From: Nematopogon swammerdamellus
Taxonomy: Eukaryota; Arthropoda; Insecta; Lepidoptera; Adelidae
NCBI GenBank assembly: GCA_946902875.1
Contig: OX336359.1
Location: 868,001-932,000 of the forward strand
Length of the DNA: 64,000 bases
Direction of reading: 5' to 3'
Of this stretch, positions 25,801 through 32,940 are shown one piece after another (position 1 is the stretch's first letter; each line of letters opens with the position of its first letter). The translations under genes were made by a program, and so were the position numbers. The notes below the pieces were generated by a model. That model was given only the letters and a program-made list of their open reading frames with translations, was not told the DNA's origin and did no database searches.

Positions 25801-28128
25801 ATTTTTTTTTATATTAATTTTACATAATATTTACAAACTTAAAATCTAAAATTAATACAAAAACAAATGGAGTTTCCACCACCGGGGGCGGGGCGAGCCC
25901 AAGCTACCGATGGTCGGGTCCCAAAGAGAGGAACCTCCGGACGATGCGTGCAGTGTCGAGCAGGGCTGCCTTCTGGATCTGGCCCTTGACCCAACCACTC
26001 AGCGAGAGCCTCTCAAGGTGGTCGTCGAGGCTCTTCGCTATCAGCCCATGCGCCGAAACAACTATGGGCACAACGATCGTCGAGTCGACGGGCCACATTT
26101 TGGTAACCTCGTGCCAGATACTTTAACATCTTCTCTGCTTCCTTACTGACGAGGTTACCATCATGCGGCACGGCGATATCGACGAGCGTTGCGCGCCTTG
26201 CCTCCCGGTCCACTATCACAATATCAGGTCTGTTCGCGAGAATAGTCCTGTCTGTGATAATGGACCGGTCCCAGTAGAGTGTGACATGACCGTTCTCGAG
26301 AACTGGCGGCGGATTGTACTTATAGTAAGGCACTTCGGTACCTACAAGGTTGAACTTTAAGGCAAGTTGCTGGTGGATAATCCTGGCTACTAGGTTGTGT
26401 CTATGCAAATACTCGGTGTTGGCAAGCTGCGAACAACCGGAAATCACATGTCTGAGGGACTCGCCAGGTTGGTGGTAGGCGCGGCAGTTTAGTATTATTA
26501 TTATTTATACCACATAATATTATAATAACTTGGAATTTCGCGTCAAGGTAGCTGACGATATTCTGACTAAGTGTAAAGGCTCTACTTGAATGAAGTTATG
26601 TCGGTACGTTAAAATTCTTTCGCCGACACGCGACGTTCGAAATGGTTTACATTTACAATGGGGTTTACGCCCACATTCGCCAGTCGCGTCGCTGGCGTGT
26701 GTTCCCAAAGTGTGAAAAGCGCTTCGTCGTAGCCAAAGCTTAAGTTGTACTTTATTAGGGCTCGAGATTAGGAGGAGGTCGGTTACGACGTGAAAATGCT
26801 TTTAGGGTTCCGTCCGATCCCTTCTCATTAGGGTCAGATGTCCGTCTTTTTGCTCTTTGACGCCGATCGTGTGTGGGCGCTCGAATTTGGTAAGTCGTTT
26901 AGGTAATGCTCGTTTGAATGACGATGTCTTTGCTGCGACAAGATGTTCGTGGTTTCGATTGAACTTAAAGTGACGCGTTGAAATAAGTTGCGTTTTCATC
27001 GCTTCTGTGAAGGGACATCGTAACGAAATTATTTGTATTGTACGCTAAAAACGCAAAAATATCGGCGAGAGTTTTTACATCATCATATTTTATCAAACAC
27101 GCTGAATCCCGAAAATCGGGGTAAGCAGAGTAATCGGTGTTGTGCTGCAAGAACTCTGGTAAATTACAGCACAACACCGACCACCACGTTTCGCAAAGTA
27201 TTCGAACAAGATTCAATCGATCAAGCAGCAAGTAAGGCACGAAGACCCACCTGCTGCATTACTCGGTGGAAGGACCGTGCCAAGGTGATAGGTGGTTAGC
27301 TTGTTGCCCTTATGCACAGCATCTTGTCCTTTTCCCTTAGTCGCCTTTTACGACACGCACGGGGAGAGATTCAGTGGGGCTATTCTTTTTACACACCTGG
27401 GCGCGATCAGTACTTGGATGGGTGGCCATGCAACCTTTGGAGGCTAACCGTGGTTTCGATTCCACCTAAAACTGTAGGTCCCGTCCCTTGTTATCTTGCT
27501 AGGTGGTAGAGTTTAACCCGCCCGGCTTGATACCACCGCACTGAATGTAGGGTCGGTTTAAATGGCTATGTAAATAGTTCATGTTTTCCGTCTAGTTCAG
27601 TGTAGCCGGCACGAACGAAGGGAAGGACTGACATGGCACCTAGTTGGTGTTATGGGCTGACATCACGGATGTTGTAGAACCGTGCCAAGGTGAGAGGTGG
27701 GGAGAATGTCGCCCTTTAGCACGGCATCTTGTCCTTATCCCTTAGTCGCCTTTTAGGACATGCATGGGGAGAGATGCAGGGGGGCTATTCTTTTTAAGTA
27801 CCGGCCCCACACAGCACACAGTTTACGTGCGGCAATAAGGAACAGGAATGTTCAAACTGTTGCTATATTATTTTATTCTTGATTCTTTATTTATTTATTT
27901 ATTTATTTAATGTTAACGAAATCAACAGCATTACATTTAAAATATAACTAACATTATTTATACAAAAAACAAAGCAAATTATAGATTTCACTGATTAGAA
28001 CCGTATTTTGTTCTTCATACAGACAGATGCATAGGTACTAGACAAAACAAAGGATGAAATTAACACATTTTTACAACAATATATTTTGCAACAAATATTT
28101 TTAGCTACCAGGGTGTGTGTGTGTGAGG

Positions 28129-28159
<31 letters not shown>

Positions 28160-31100
28160 TAAGGGTGTGTGCGTGTGTGAGAGGGTGAGGGTGTGTGTGT
28201 GTAGGAGAGAGTGTGTGTGTGTGTGTGATTATTATTATTATTTTATTTTTTTTATTTATTTCTTGCTCTAGTCGTACGTCGGGTTTAAAATTCCAGACAC
28301 TATGTGCTTCTTAAATACCGATTTGTTATGGAGATAGGGATCAATGTTGCTAAAGTCTCTATTGTATGTTCTGGCTAAACGAGTGAGGACAGAGTTTTGG
28401 GAATAGTTCGTGCGGCACGGGGGTACACTATATAGGTAGGCAGCGGTGTGACGTGTGCGTCGACCGGGCACGTGCAGCCCAAGCATCTCCACCAGAGCCG
28501 GAGAGTCCACAGTTCCTCGCACCACGTCGTGCAGCAGCAACATGTCCAGCAGAGATCTCCTGTCTTCGAGGGGTAACATTTTGTAGTGTTTACAGCTGTC
28601 AAAGTATTCATCATTCGTATGGACTACCACACTACGCCTACGCTTTGTCCTGTTTAGTTTTTACAAACCGGTTCGATTACACCCACAAAGAAGAGCCGGC
28701 AAGAAACTTCGCAGGGTTATATTTAAAGTCTTCGATTACAATATATTGTGATAGTAGACACCGCTTACAGTGTTAAAATACAGTTTGAGAGCTAAAATAA
28801 CTATATTTATTTATACTTGTTAACATACATTAAATCAAAATTAAAAGTATGCATAAAATCAGGTGTATAGAGCCTTTGTCAGAAATTGTTGATATCTACA
28901 TATCGTATCAAATCATCCATTCCTCCCAGGCTTCAGCGGTACGGAACCACTGCTTTCCGCCGACTTACTTGACGTCGTCGTCCCACCTGGCGGCTGGTCT
29001 TCCCACACTCCGTTTTCCTGTCCACGGCCGCCAGTGTATTATTGCAAAATGCAGTATTTTTCTAATCAGCCAGCCACCAAATGTCCTTGCAGCCAACCTA
29101 CTAAATTAAGGTTTTATTCACATTTGGTTGTACTCTCGGGCATTATTTAAAAAAAAAATTCTTCATGTGAATGAATTGAGATGACTGTACAGTCTGTCTA
29201 CAGTTGGAGATTCCAACAAAAAAACATCACAAGTGCTAACCTACTTACTTACGTTTAACTGAACTGTAGAAAAGTAGTTATTAATGTTTTTCGCTAATTT
29301 CTTAAGATTTTAAACACTCGCATAAGCTGTTCGTGAGTTACGAAATGTTCTGTCTCTTTTCAAAGAAATGTCCCGTAATTATCCGTGTAATAAATAAGAG
29401 AAAATAGGTAAAGAAAGAAATGTCACGACACAACTCGTTGTACAAGCGAGGACGAAAGTTCACGAAGCCGTCGCTGATGAGTGATGACCCGAGCGCTTCC
29501 TGACTCCGAACTCCGAAGTATTGTTCGCACAGAGCACCGTTCACATGCGAGCACGGTTGAGCATTCGCGTTCGAATGCTGAGCGAATTCGCAGATTATTC
29601 GCAGATTTCGAAATTTCGGTAATAATAATTTATGATATTGCGATGATCCCATTATACGTATGCCAGAAGTAACTTTGAAATAGGTACCTGTACACTATTG
29701 TTTGTACTCGGCAGCTTGAAGGTTTATAAAATGGTTGCTAATGAAAAAGAAAATATGTATTAGTAAGTATGTAAATCAATTAAAAAAACCGGCCAAGTGC
29801 GTGTCGGGCCACGCGCAGTGTAGGGTTCCGTAGTTGCGGAACCCTATCAAAATAAATTATTTCATTATTTGTATAATTTTGTAGGGGAAATAAATGAGTG
29901 TTAATTTGAAAAAGTTCTTCAACAGTGAAATGATGGCTGTCGTCCGTACATTTAATAAGTTGGTGGACTATTACTCGTCAACCTGTACAGCCTACGTAGC
30001 GTGATAGTTTTCCTTTTAATTTAGATATGTGGTACCACTGTGCACTGGGTATACTACGGGCAAAAAAAATTGCCCGTGGTACCATTGGGTGTACAACCTG
30101 GTGGTACCACGGGCAATAAACGATATATACTACTGCTGTGATTTTTTTCACATATCTAATTAATAACAATAGTTTAGTTGGCAGGGGGGGGGGGACTCTT
30201 GACTCTAACAAAAATTAGCACTTAAAAGCTTAATAATTCGCAAACGGATCCCCAAATCCAAAAATGCTTTCACAAAACCGCAATATTTTCCAAAGACCTA
30301 TCCAACGACATCCCATACGATGGGGTAGACGTAAAAAAAAATCATCCACACTTTACGTGTAGGGGAGGTACCCTAAAATTTTTTTTTTCAAAATTTTTCA
30401 TACATCATCTTCCAATCGCTTCGGAACGTAAAAAACCCGCTCCAAATTCGCCTCTATGTGAACGGCGCTGAACACTTGCCCGCTCAAGTGATAGTAGACG
30501 GCTATTGTTCGCACGTCTCCTCGCCCAATAGAGATCGTTGTTTACACCGCAGATAATTGAATACACCCAATACGACCATAGTAGCAGGCCTGTTGTGCTA
30601 CCTCATGCGTAAATACGGCTAAACCATCACGTATAATATGACTAAACATCGTAATTAATGTAAAATCTGTTTTGGGAAAAGTCGACTATCGCTCAAGTAC
30701 TCAGCATGCGAATCAGGTAAGTACGGAAACTTTATAAATTACAAAAACAATGAAATCTGCGTAGAACTAGTTATCACTTTAATAATAGCCTTCTTGAAGA
30801 GCAATGGCCATATTGAGTAAGTCGGCATGTGAGTTTCATCCTTATGTAACTTCAGGTTCACAGTAAAAGTAGTTAAAAGTAAAAGTAGCAGGATATGTCG
30901 GTAGAAATAGCGATGGAAAATAGTCGATGTATTCCGACCGTCAAATGTAGCGACGCGATAAAAAAAATGAACTCGCTCGCAATCTTATTCTGATTGGAAC
31001 AAGATTTATTCCCCACCACCTATAACCGGGGGATCTTCAAAAGGCGTGTTAATAAATTAGACGACGACCTTTTTGTCCGCCTAATAGCTGACATGGCGTC

Positions 31101-31588
31101 TCTTTTGTGTGTGGTTTCGCGAGGAGTGGTGTTATCGGCTGTGTCTAATCTTCCTTTGAACTTTTGGGCACAGTCACCCGTGCCGGTTGTCCATAACAAA
31201 ATTTGAGCTGATATCACGGCCCGCGGGTGTTGTAGCTGACCTAGCCTAACAGATCTGACCGAGTCTTGTAACTGTCCCATAAAAAAAATATCATAGATAT
31301 ATTAACAAACCTTCTGATGCACAAATTACAAACTCAAGACTGATGAAGGCACCTACTAAATAATGAATGCGTATTATATAATACATATAATATATCACAA
31401 ATAAGGAAGAATATAAAAATATGCCATACCTGTAAAGCGGTATGGTCTCCAGCGCAGCGTAACGTATGAGGCATGTCGCATGAGCACTCAGCGGCTGGAC
31501 GCGCGTTCAGCTCAGGGCAGCGCCACTCAGCGCTGCAGCAGACCACAAGCAGCAGCAAGCCGGCCGGCTGGAGCGCTCTCCTCCTCAT
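7244..31588 (-). CDS. LRR and fibronectin-III type I membrane receptor, ten exons
   Basis: Spliced gene. Exons in transcript order are 31588-31430, 17819-17603, 17142-17024, 16637-16346, 15856-15728, 14631-14440, 12034-11625, 11255-11050, 8600-8433 and 7808-7244. Every junction is GT-AG and all phases agree, giving 2,457 nt and 818 residues. Order: signal peptide (about 1-20); Cys-rich LRRNT (23-45); about ten LRRs (74-365) with repeated LDLSxNxI cores; LRRCT (371-424, NPLNCDC then CATPP and KLC); acidic linker (425-506); FN3-like domain (507-595); Pro-rich stretch (596-620); second FN3-like domain (632-745); membrane helix (757-778); 40-residue tail with YVML and terminal TSKV, a class I PDZ ligand. 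This layout is that of neuronal or epithelial cell-surface adhesion receptors. The orthologue is not identified, so no symbol is given. The first intron is 13.6 kb and full of repeats. Confidence 0.88.
7938..8270 (-). mobile_element. LINE-H-like 3' end with (GATA)n tail
   Basis: A gatagatagatagata tract (7938-7955) precedes attctttattgctccagtaa, reading on the minus strand as a LINE 3' end that finishes in a tetranucleotide tail. The similar end at 42895-43030 lies in the opposite orientation. Confidence 0.55.
8433..8600 (-). CDS. LRR receptor exon 9: end of FN3-like domain and Pro-rich stretch
   Basis: 168 nt between acceptor gtttcttgcag|ATTCTG and donor ACTCTCAG|gtagtc. It encodes residues 576-630: [21 protein letters not shown] closes the first FN3-like domain. 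Then comes [19 protein letters not shown], a proline-rich spacer that is probably flexible and extracellular. Confidence 0.82.
8690..9480 (-). pseudogene. LINE-H reverse transcriptase C-terminal remnant
   Basis: The minus-strand frame 9457-9074 encodes 127 residues with [20 protein letters not shown] and [13 protein letters not shown], the C-terminus of non-LTR RTs. A 3' UTR follows to 8690 (gccttgcggcattcttt, then tattttcatttcatt). Only the 3' end survives, inside an LRR-gene intron. Confidence 0.75.
9500..9770 (+). pseudogene. RTE-like LINE C-terminal fragment
   Basis: Plus strand reads [24 protein letters not shown] sequence, then [15 protein letters not shown] after stops and shifts. Such patterns are common at the end of RTE-type LINE ORFs. 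Heavily decayed. Confidence 0.45.
9815..10797 (-). pseudogene. mariner-family transposase, broken
   Basis: Three minus-strand pieces in order: N-terminal HTH-like ([20 protein letters not shown], 10790-10584), a middle piece with [15 protein letters not shown] at the first catalytic site (10397-10050), and the C-terminus with [25 protein letters not shown] and [15 protein letters not shown] (10114-9818). The third-Asp region (usually SPDLAP) is lost and there are stops and shifts, so it is dead. It sits in the intron between exons 9 and 8. Confidence 0.85.
11050..11255 (-). CDS. LRR receptor exon 8: FN3-like domain, first part
   Basis: 206 nt between acceptor atcttcttcccag|GTGACA and donor GTATAC|gtaagt. 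It encodes residues 507-575. It is needed to bridge phases: joining exon 7 directly to exon 9 gives a stop, and this exon repairs the frame. The sequence runs [11 protein letters not shown] ... [12 protein letters not shown]. The final L-x-P/D-x-x-x-Y pattern is typical of strand E-F of fibronectin type III domains. Confidence 0.82.
11256..11624. other. Intron 7 of the LRR gene
   Basis: Short intron. It contains a 24-bp SINE-A tail fragment at 11505-11528 (gtagccaaccgtgtcaggtt) and nothing else recognisable. Confidence 0.5.
11625..12034 (-). CDS. LRR receptor exon 7: LRRCT cap and acidic linker
   Basis: 410 nt between acceptor catttctag|ATAATC and donor GCTAAG|gttaga; ends in phase 0. It encodes residues 371-506. 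The first 54 residues are a clear LRRCT: NPLNCDC, ARWL, then two more cysteines in VCATPP and KLCDD. The rest is a hydrophilic linker rich in Asp, Glu, Ser and Thr (for example [23 protein letters not shown]), probably an extended stalk between the LRR head and the FN3 region. Confidence 0.9.
12169..12280 (-). mobile_element. SINE-B fragment
   Basis: Reverse-strand B end (gtgggttcggtacttaaaaa ... aaatacgacta), diverged. Confidence 0.55.
12352..12640 (-). mobile_element. SINE-F
   Basis: From the tail (tttttatgtaattcgatatg) through ggtaggtgccataccagaga and ctaccacctagtaagggaag to gttccgaacggtgaagcagc. The tRNA-like head seen at 40400-40486 is missing. Confidence 0.75.
12680..12832 (+). mobile_element. 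LINE 3' end with (TCTGAA)n tail
   Basis: ttaatgttgtgtgttcttta, tggcgaaataaatatctgaa, then a hexamer tail. Reverse-complement relative of 35815-36130. Confidence 0.6.
12835..13030 (-). mobile_element. SINE-B, diverged, with compensatory hairpin change
   Basis: Aligns with B over about 195 bp. In the internal hairpin the stem TGTGC/GCACA is TATGC/GCATA here, so a G-C pair has become A-T on both sides. Confidence 0.65.
13155..13543 (+). mobile_element. Helitron-like non-autonomous element
   Basis: Starts near actatataataaatctgtaa and ends at the GC hairpin gcgagcgaagcgcgggcaaa followed by agctagt. CTAG ends after a short hairpin are typical of Helitrons. A second, better-kept copy is at 22318-22708. 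Confidence 0.7.
13774..13826. repeat. Perfect 22-bp hairpin with GGAGCG apex
   Basis: Arms 13774-13795 and 13805-13826 are exact complements; loop aggagcgca. The apex ggagcgcagcgacg matches that of 4160-4212 apart from two transitions. Confidence 0.8.
13827..14439. other. Intron 6 remainder
   Basis: AT-rich, no gene or known repeat seen. Confidence 0.4.
14440..14631 (-). CDS. LRR receptor exon 6: last LRRs
   Basis: 192 nt between acceptor aatgtttacag|GGAGCT and donor TTGAAG|gtaaag. It encodes residues 307-369, [14 protein letters not shown] and [14 protein letters not shown], ending in RRFTIE. The last base completes an Asp codon with the first two bases of exon 7, giving the usual x-NPLxC entry into the LRRCT. 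Confidence 0.88.
14976..15195 (+). mobile_element. SINE-A, diverged
   Basis: aggtcccttcgcttcttgcc to gcacgatcaaaggggagcac and gtgacatcact. Lies in intron 5. Confidence 0.65.
15390..15500 (+). pseudogene. RTE-like LINE fragment
   Basis: Plus strand encodes [17 protein letters not shown], similar to the KWxWAGHxxR block near the end of RTE-class LINE ORFs. Only about 110 bp remain. Confidence 0.5.
15728..15856 (-). CDS. LRR receptor exon 5: two LRRs
   Basis: 129 nt between acceptor aatttttag|GACTAA and donor GTCTCTG|gtgagt. It encodes residues 264-305 (plus split codons): [14 protein letters not shown] and [14 protein letters not shown], two canonical 24-residue repeats. Two NLT sequons. The phases match exons 4 and 6 exactly. 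Confidence 0.88.
16060..16164 (+). mobile_element. SINE-A tail fragment
   Basis: ccaagggttgacatcacaga, tgtagtaggtgatggagtca, ending gtttccataaaa. Intron 4. Confidence 0.65.
16346..16637 (-). CDS. LRR receptor exon 4: about four LRRs
   Basis: 292 nt between acceptor cgtgttacag|GGAATA and donor TTGGCGG|gtaagc; phase 0 in, phase 1 out. It encodes residues 166-263 with successive units [40 protein letters not shown] and [14 protein letters not shown]. An N-linked glycosylation sequon (NLT) is present near the start. Confidence 0.9.
16638..17023. other. Intron 3 of the LRR gene
   Basis: AT-rich, nothing recognised. Intron 2 (17143-17602) is likewise empty of identifiable elements. Confidence 0.45.
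17024..17142 (-). CDS. LRR receptor exon 3: LRRs
   Basis: 119 nt between acceptor tttctttaag|GTCTAC and donor ATTTAAG|gtaacc. It encodes residues 127-165, containing [10 protein letters not shown] and [14 protein letters not shown], textbook LRR cores. Too short to show up as a long open frame, but phase and motif both fit its neighbours. Confidence 0.85.
17603..17819 (-). CDS. LRR receptor exon 2: first LRR-like units
   Basis: Acceptor tttgtcctcag|ATGATC and donor TTTAG|gtattc; 217 nt, phase 0 in and phase 1 out. It encodes residues 54-126, a degenerate LRR region with CALRSISVL and [12 protein letters not shown]. The leading ATG is internal and should not be taken as the start: the preceding exon ends in phase 0 and supplies the signal peptide and cap. 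Confidence 0.83.
18172..18784 (-). mobile_element. Composite B+A SINE, inverted copy 1
   Basis: Read on the minus strand: SINE-B (18784-18490) is fused after gggctattctttttacacac to the 5S-like segment cgatcagtacttggatgggt, the B box tttcgattccacc and the whole SINE-A body down to 18172. The unit at 27090-27676 is the same composite in the opposite orientation; over a 65-codon stretch the two differ at two residues. Confidence 0.85.
18785..19760. other. Intron 1 segment, little recognised
   Basis: Holds a GC-rich spot (cggcggcgccggcgccggcg at about 18990), a LINE-E-like shred at 19378-19430 (tcgcgaggagcggtgctatt), and a LINE-type tail of aaataaataaataaat at about 19655. An ORF at 19051-19242 has no recognisable motif. 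Confidence 0.4.
19761..19945. repeat. Array of three related hairpins
   Basis: Units 19761-19820, 19821-19861 and 19881-19923 each read ggtagtgca, a gggaa-A-tract-attcc core, then gcactac on the far side. Half units follow to 19945 (gtagtgcagcttggtagtgc). Confidence 0.75.
20149..20478 (+). other. Unassigned 109-codon ORF
   Basis: Open frame rich in Cys, Thr and Trp ([20 protein letters not shown]). No domain, signal peptide or splice context was recognised. It lies in intron 1 and is probably chance or repeat-derived. Confidence 0.2.
20548..20708 (-). pseudogene. LINE-D 3' end
   Basis: Minus strand encodes [20 protein letters not shown] and then the LINE-D 3' UTR with an A-rich end. 5'-truncated. 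Confidence 0.7.
20709..21304. other. Intron 1 segment, nothing recognised
   Basis: No gene or known repeat supported. Confidence 0.4.
21305..21690. mobile_element. SINE-G copy with expanded 8-bp repeat
   Basis: Begins aaaccggccaagtgcgagtc and ttccgtatcgccgcg-like. Inside is a perfect 12-copy run of gactgaca (21517-21612), an expansion of the cagacagac tract normally seen in this family. Confidence 0.65.
21517..21612. repeat. 8-bp microsatellite (gactgaca)12
   Basis: Twelve uninterrupted copies, 96 bp. Confidence 0.95.
21691..22317. other. Intron 1 segment
   Basis: Contains a direct duplication tatttcgtccagtagcgtat (about 22025-22075). No gene recognised. Confidence 0.4.
22318..22708 (+). 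mobile_element. Helitron-like non-autonomous element
   Basis: Same family as 13155-13543, with an intact 3' end gcgagcgaagccgcgggcaa followed by aagctagt. Confidence 0.75.
23364..23725 (+). mobile_element. SINE-A with tRNA/5S-like head
   Basis: Head: cagcctcggtagctcagtgg (A box), a 5S-like stretch ctgggcgcggtcagtgga, and B box ggttcggattcc. The body follows to ccaaccgtgtcagtttcttt. Nearly complete. Confidence 0.85.
23726..25043. other. Intron 1 segment, nothing firm
   Basis: AT-rich except for a GC-rich patch at 24900-25010. An ORF at 24871-25113 is not recognisable as a protein. Confidence 0.4.
25044..25255 (+). pseudogene. LINE reverse transcriptase C-terminal shred
   Basis: Encodes [20 protein letters not shown] and KSRINGLFP, the WNxLPxxxFPxxYNxxxFK pattern of non-LTR RT ends, then an aataaaaaaag tail. 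Confidence 0.65.
25330..25725. mobile_element. SINE-G, near full length
   Basis: agggttccgtatccggtacg at one end, the ctgtctgtctgt tract, taataggtagcccgttgaca and gcgcgcgccatctaccgaat in the middle, and ctcgcacttggccggttttt at the other end. Near-identical relative in opposite orientation at 49878-50225. Confidence 0.75.
25870..26495 (-). pseudogene. R2/R4-like LINE restriction-like endonuclease remnant
   Basis: Minus strand encodes [18 protein letters not shown] (the CCHC knuckle), [20 protein letters not shown] and [12 protein letters not shown] (the PD..D nuclease core), then AEKMLKYLA. After a frameshift near 26050 comes [18 protein letters not shown], the usual C-terminus. It resembles R4/Dong-type elements. 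Inactivated and 5'-truncated. Confidence 0.8.
26496..27089. other. Intron 1 segment
   Basis: No gene seen. It contains a short SINE-G-like shred (tttagggttccgtccgatcc, 26800) and a conspicuous CG-containing stretch at 26600-26700. Confidence 0.4.
27090..27676 (+). mobile_element. Composite B+A SINE, copy 2
   Basis: SINE-B 27090-27388 continues without a break into the 5S-like segment (cctgggcgcgatcagtactt), B box ggtttcgattcc and SINE-A body, ending tcacggatgttgtag. Mirror copy at 18172-18784 within the same intron. Confidence 0.85.
27677..27822 (+). mobile_element. SINE-B 3' half
   Basis: accgtgccaaggtgagaggt to accggccccacacagcaca, starting directly where the composite ends. Confidence 0.7.
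28112..28260. repeat. (GT)n microsatellite and AT-rich tract
   Basis: Interrupted gtgtgtgt runs from 28112 to 28227, then ttattattattatttt. Open frames here are compositional. Confidence 0.9.
28262..28640 (-). pseudogene. LINE reverse transcriptase C-terminal remnant
   Basis: A 120-codon minus-strand frame with [40 protein letters not shown] and [10 protein letters not shown], the terminal region of a non-LTR RT. A TAG stop lies at 28268 and there is no upstream RT core. Confidence 0.7.
28920..29035 (-). pseudogene. RTE-like LINE shred
   Basis: Minus strand reads RWDDDVK, a stop, then [16 protein letters not shown], the RWxDDL...W...AxxxxxW block of RTE-type LINEs. Confidence 0.55.
29036..29774. 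other. Intron 1 segment, nothing recognised
   Basis: No supported feature. The ORF at 29652-29338 shows no known motif. Confidence 0.4.
29775..30440. mobile_element. SINE-G-type element, long variant
   Basis: Starts aaccggccaagtgcgtgtcg and tagggttccgtagttgcgga. It continues through gacctatccaacgacatccc and aggggaggtaccctaaaatt, an interior I associate with common lepidopteran repeats. A hairpin cluster sits inside at 30030-30112. Confidence 0.6.
30030..30112. repeat. Overlapping hairpins with GGTACCAC/GGGCA arms
   Basis: ctacgggcaaaaaaaattgc and cccgtggtacc fold on themselves, and ggtggtaccacgggcaat repeats the arm. Same design as the 19761-19945 array but different sequence. Confidence 0.6.
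30994..31290 (+). pseudogene. LINE-E 3' end
   Basis: Encodes [20 protein letters not shown], then a 3' UTR with ggtttcgcgaggagtggtgt and a tail of ccataaaaaaaat. It lies between exons 2 and 1 of the LRR gene. Confidence 0.7.
31430..31588 (-). CDS. LRR receptor exon 1: signal peptide and LRRNT
   Basis: Starts with ATG at 31588-31586 and reads [18 protein letters not shown], a basic then hydrophobic signal peptide. A cysteine cluster typical of an LRR N-terminal cap follows ([16 protein letters not shown]). It ends TTACAG|gtatgg in phase 0. The ATG lies one base after a plausible acceptor (tcctgttgcag at 31600-31590), so this may be the second transcribed exon, with a 5' UTR exon further upstream. 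A start five codons earlier (MSCCRM) is possible if that acceptor is not used. Confidence 0.85.
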
Positions 31589-31659
31589 TCTGCAACAGGA
31601 CATAATACGGCTTAGTTTAGAGATGCAGAAATTAGGGATCAATTACCTTGGGATTTTCG

Positions 31660-32186
31660 GAACTCCTATGGTGTCTCATAAGGTGTCTAAAGAAGCCCAT
31701 GGGCATTCGGTCATACTCGGGGGTTGCGAATGCCATGCCGGCCTGACAGGTGCCTATTCACGCCTCTCATGAAGGACCCGAGACTGTACTTGGGGGGGAA
31801 TATGTGGGCAGGGAGAGCGTTCCAGAGTTTACCAGTTCTGTGGAGGAAAGGTCCGCAGAACCGATTGGTACGCATCCGTGGTAAATCCAGCGTACAGGAA
31901 TGCAATCCCTGCCCAGTGCGCGTTGTGCGGAGGTGGAAAGGGGACGGCGGGATCGCATTAAACAGCTTCCCGAGCATTCCCCATGGAATAAGCGATAGAA
32001 CACACTTAGGGAGCCGACATCCCTACGGAGTTGCAGTGGTTCTAGATCGCAGGACACGTCGGGGTCACCCACTAGCCGCACGGCCCAACGCTGGATCGAA
32101 TCCAAAGGCGCAAGCTGGTATTTAGCGGAGCCATACAAGTGCGAGCAGTACTCCAAGCAGGACCTAATCTGCGATTTATACAAAAT
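31660..32186 (-). pseudogene. LINE-C 3' part (second half of a split copy)
   Basis: Minus strand encodes YKSQIRSCLEYCSHL, DSIQRWAVRLVGDPDVSCDL and FYRLFHGECS, then frameshifts into RTGKLWNALPAHIFPPKYSL and the 3' UTR. Its upstream half is at 32376-32640; the two are separated by a LINE-D insert. Confidence 0.8.
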
Positions 32187-32375
32187 CCTTTAACCTGGGT
32201 GTCTTCAAGCGTCGTATTAACGGGCTAGACAGCCTAGCAACAGTCCGCAAATCTGCTGGCATGGCACCTAACTGAGCGTGGTTTCGCGAGGAGAGGTGAT
32301 TTTGGCTCTGTCGACTGCACCATTGGTCCTTCGGCACAGCCACCCATGCTGGTTTACATAAAAAAAATAAAAAAA
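32187..32375 (+). mobile_element. LINE-D 3' end inserted into LINE-C
   Basis: aatcctttaacctgggtgtc to catgctggtttacataaaaa and an A-rich tail; the ORF end and 3' UTR match 57855-58037. It is flanked by a short repeat (aaaat) and interrupts the LINE-C frame between two codons' worth of sequence. Confidence 0.8.
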
Positions 32376-32640
32376 ATCTGCCTTTGGCCTGGCGTGAAGT
32401 ACCGTCGCACCTTATTGAGCACGCCCAGCTTTTTAAATGCCAGTTTGGCCTTGCCCTCGATATGGCGCCGAAAGATTAGGTCGTGCGACAGTTCGACTCC
32501 GAGGACCCCGAGGTGGTCGCTTAATTTGAGCGACGTGTGCCCTGGAAGGAGGGAGCTGGTGTGAACGCCGTTTTCTTCGCACTGAACGTGCAAACTTGTG
32601 TCGTGGACACCTGCTTTAACGACAACCCCTGCTCTATCAT
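32376..32640 (-). pseudogene. LINE-C RT palm region (first half of a split copy)
   Basis: Minus strand: DHLGVLGVELSHDLIFRRHI and KLAFKKLGVLNKVRRYFTPG-QRQ, the conserved block just before the YK..IR..LEYC motif found on the other side of the insert. Confidence 0.8.
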
Positions 32641-32940
32641 GTCAGGCTATTCCCAAATATCCTAGTGAATAATGCGCCAGGTTTGTGGGAAGGTCGAATC
32701 CAGGGGTGCGCCATTAAATTTTTTTAATAGGGAAAAATAACATATTTTCCGCCGCTCCGAGACTTCTTAAGAAACCCCTATACACCCGAATGCAAGAAGT
32801 ATTGTAATTAGAACTTATATTGTGCTCCTGTAAGACAGATGCTATCTAGTTTATGAGGCAGAGACGGAATATAAAGCGTTTAATTTTTTCTGAAATAAAC
32901 TAATGTTGAGTTCATTCTTGTGTAAACTATAAAACGTTAC
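32641..32940. other. Spacer, nothing recognised
   Basis: AT-rich, no supported feature. Confidence 0.4.

Noticed and set aside
28086..28271. Cys/Val-rich frame
   Set aside because: Translation of a (GT)n microsatellite.
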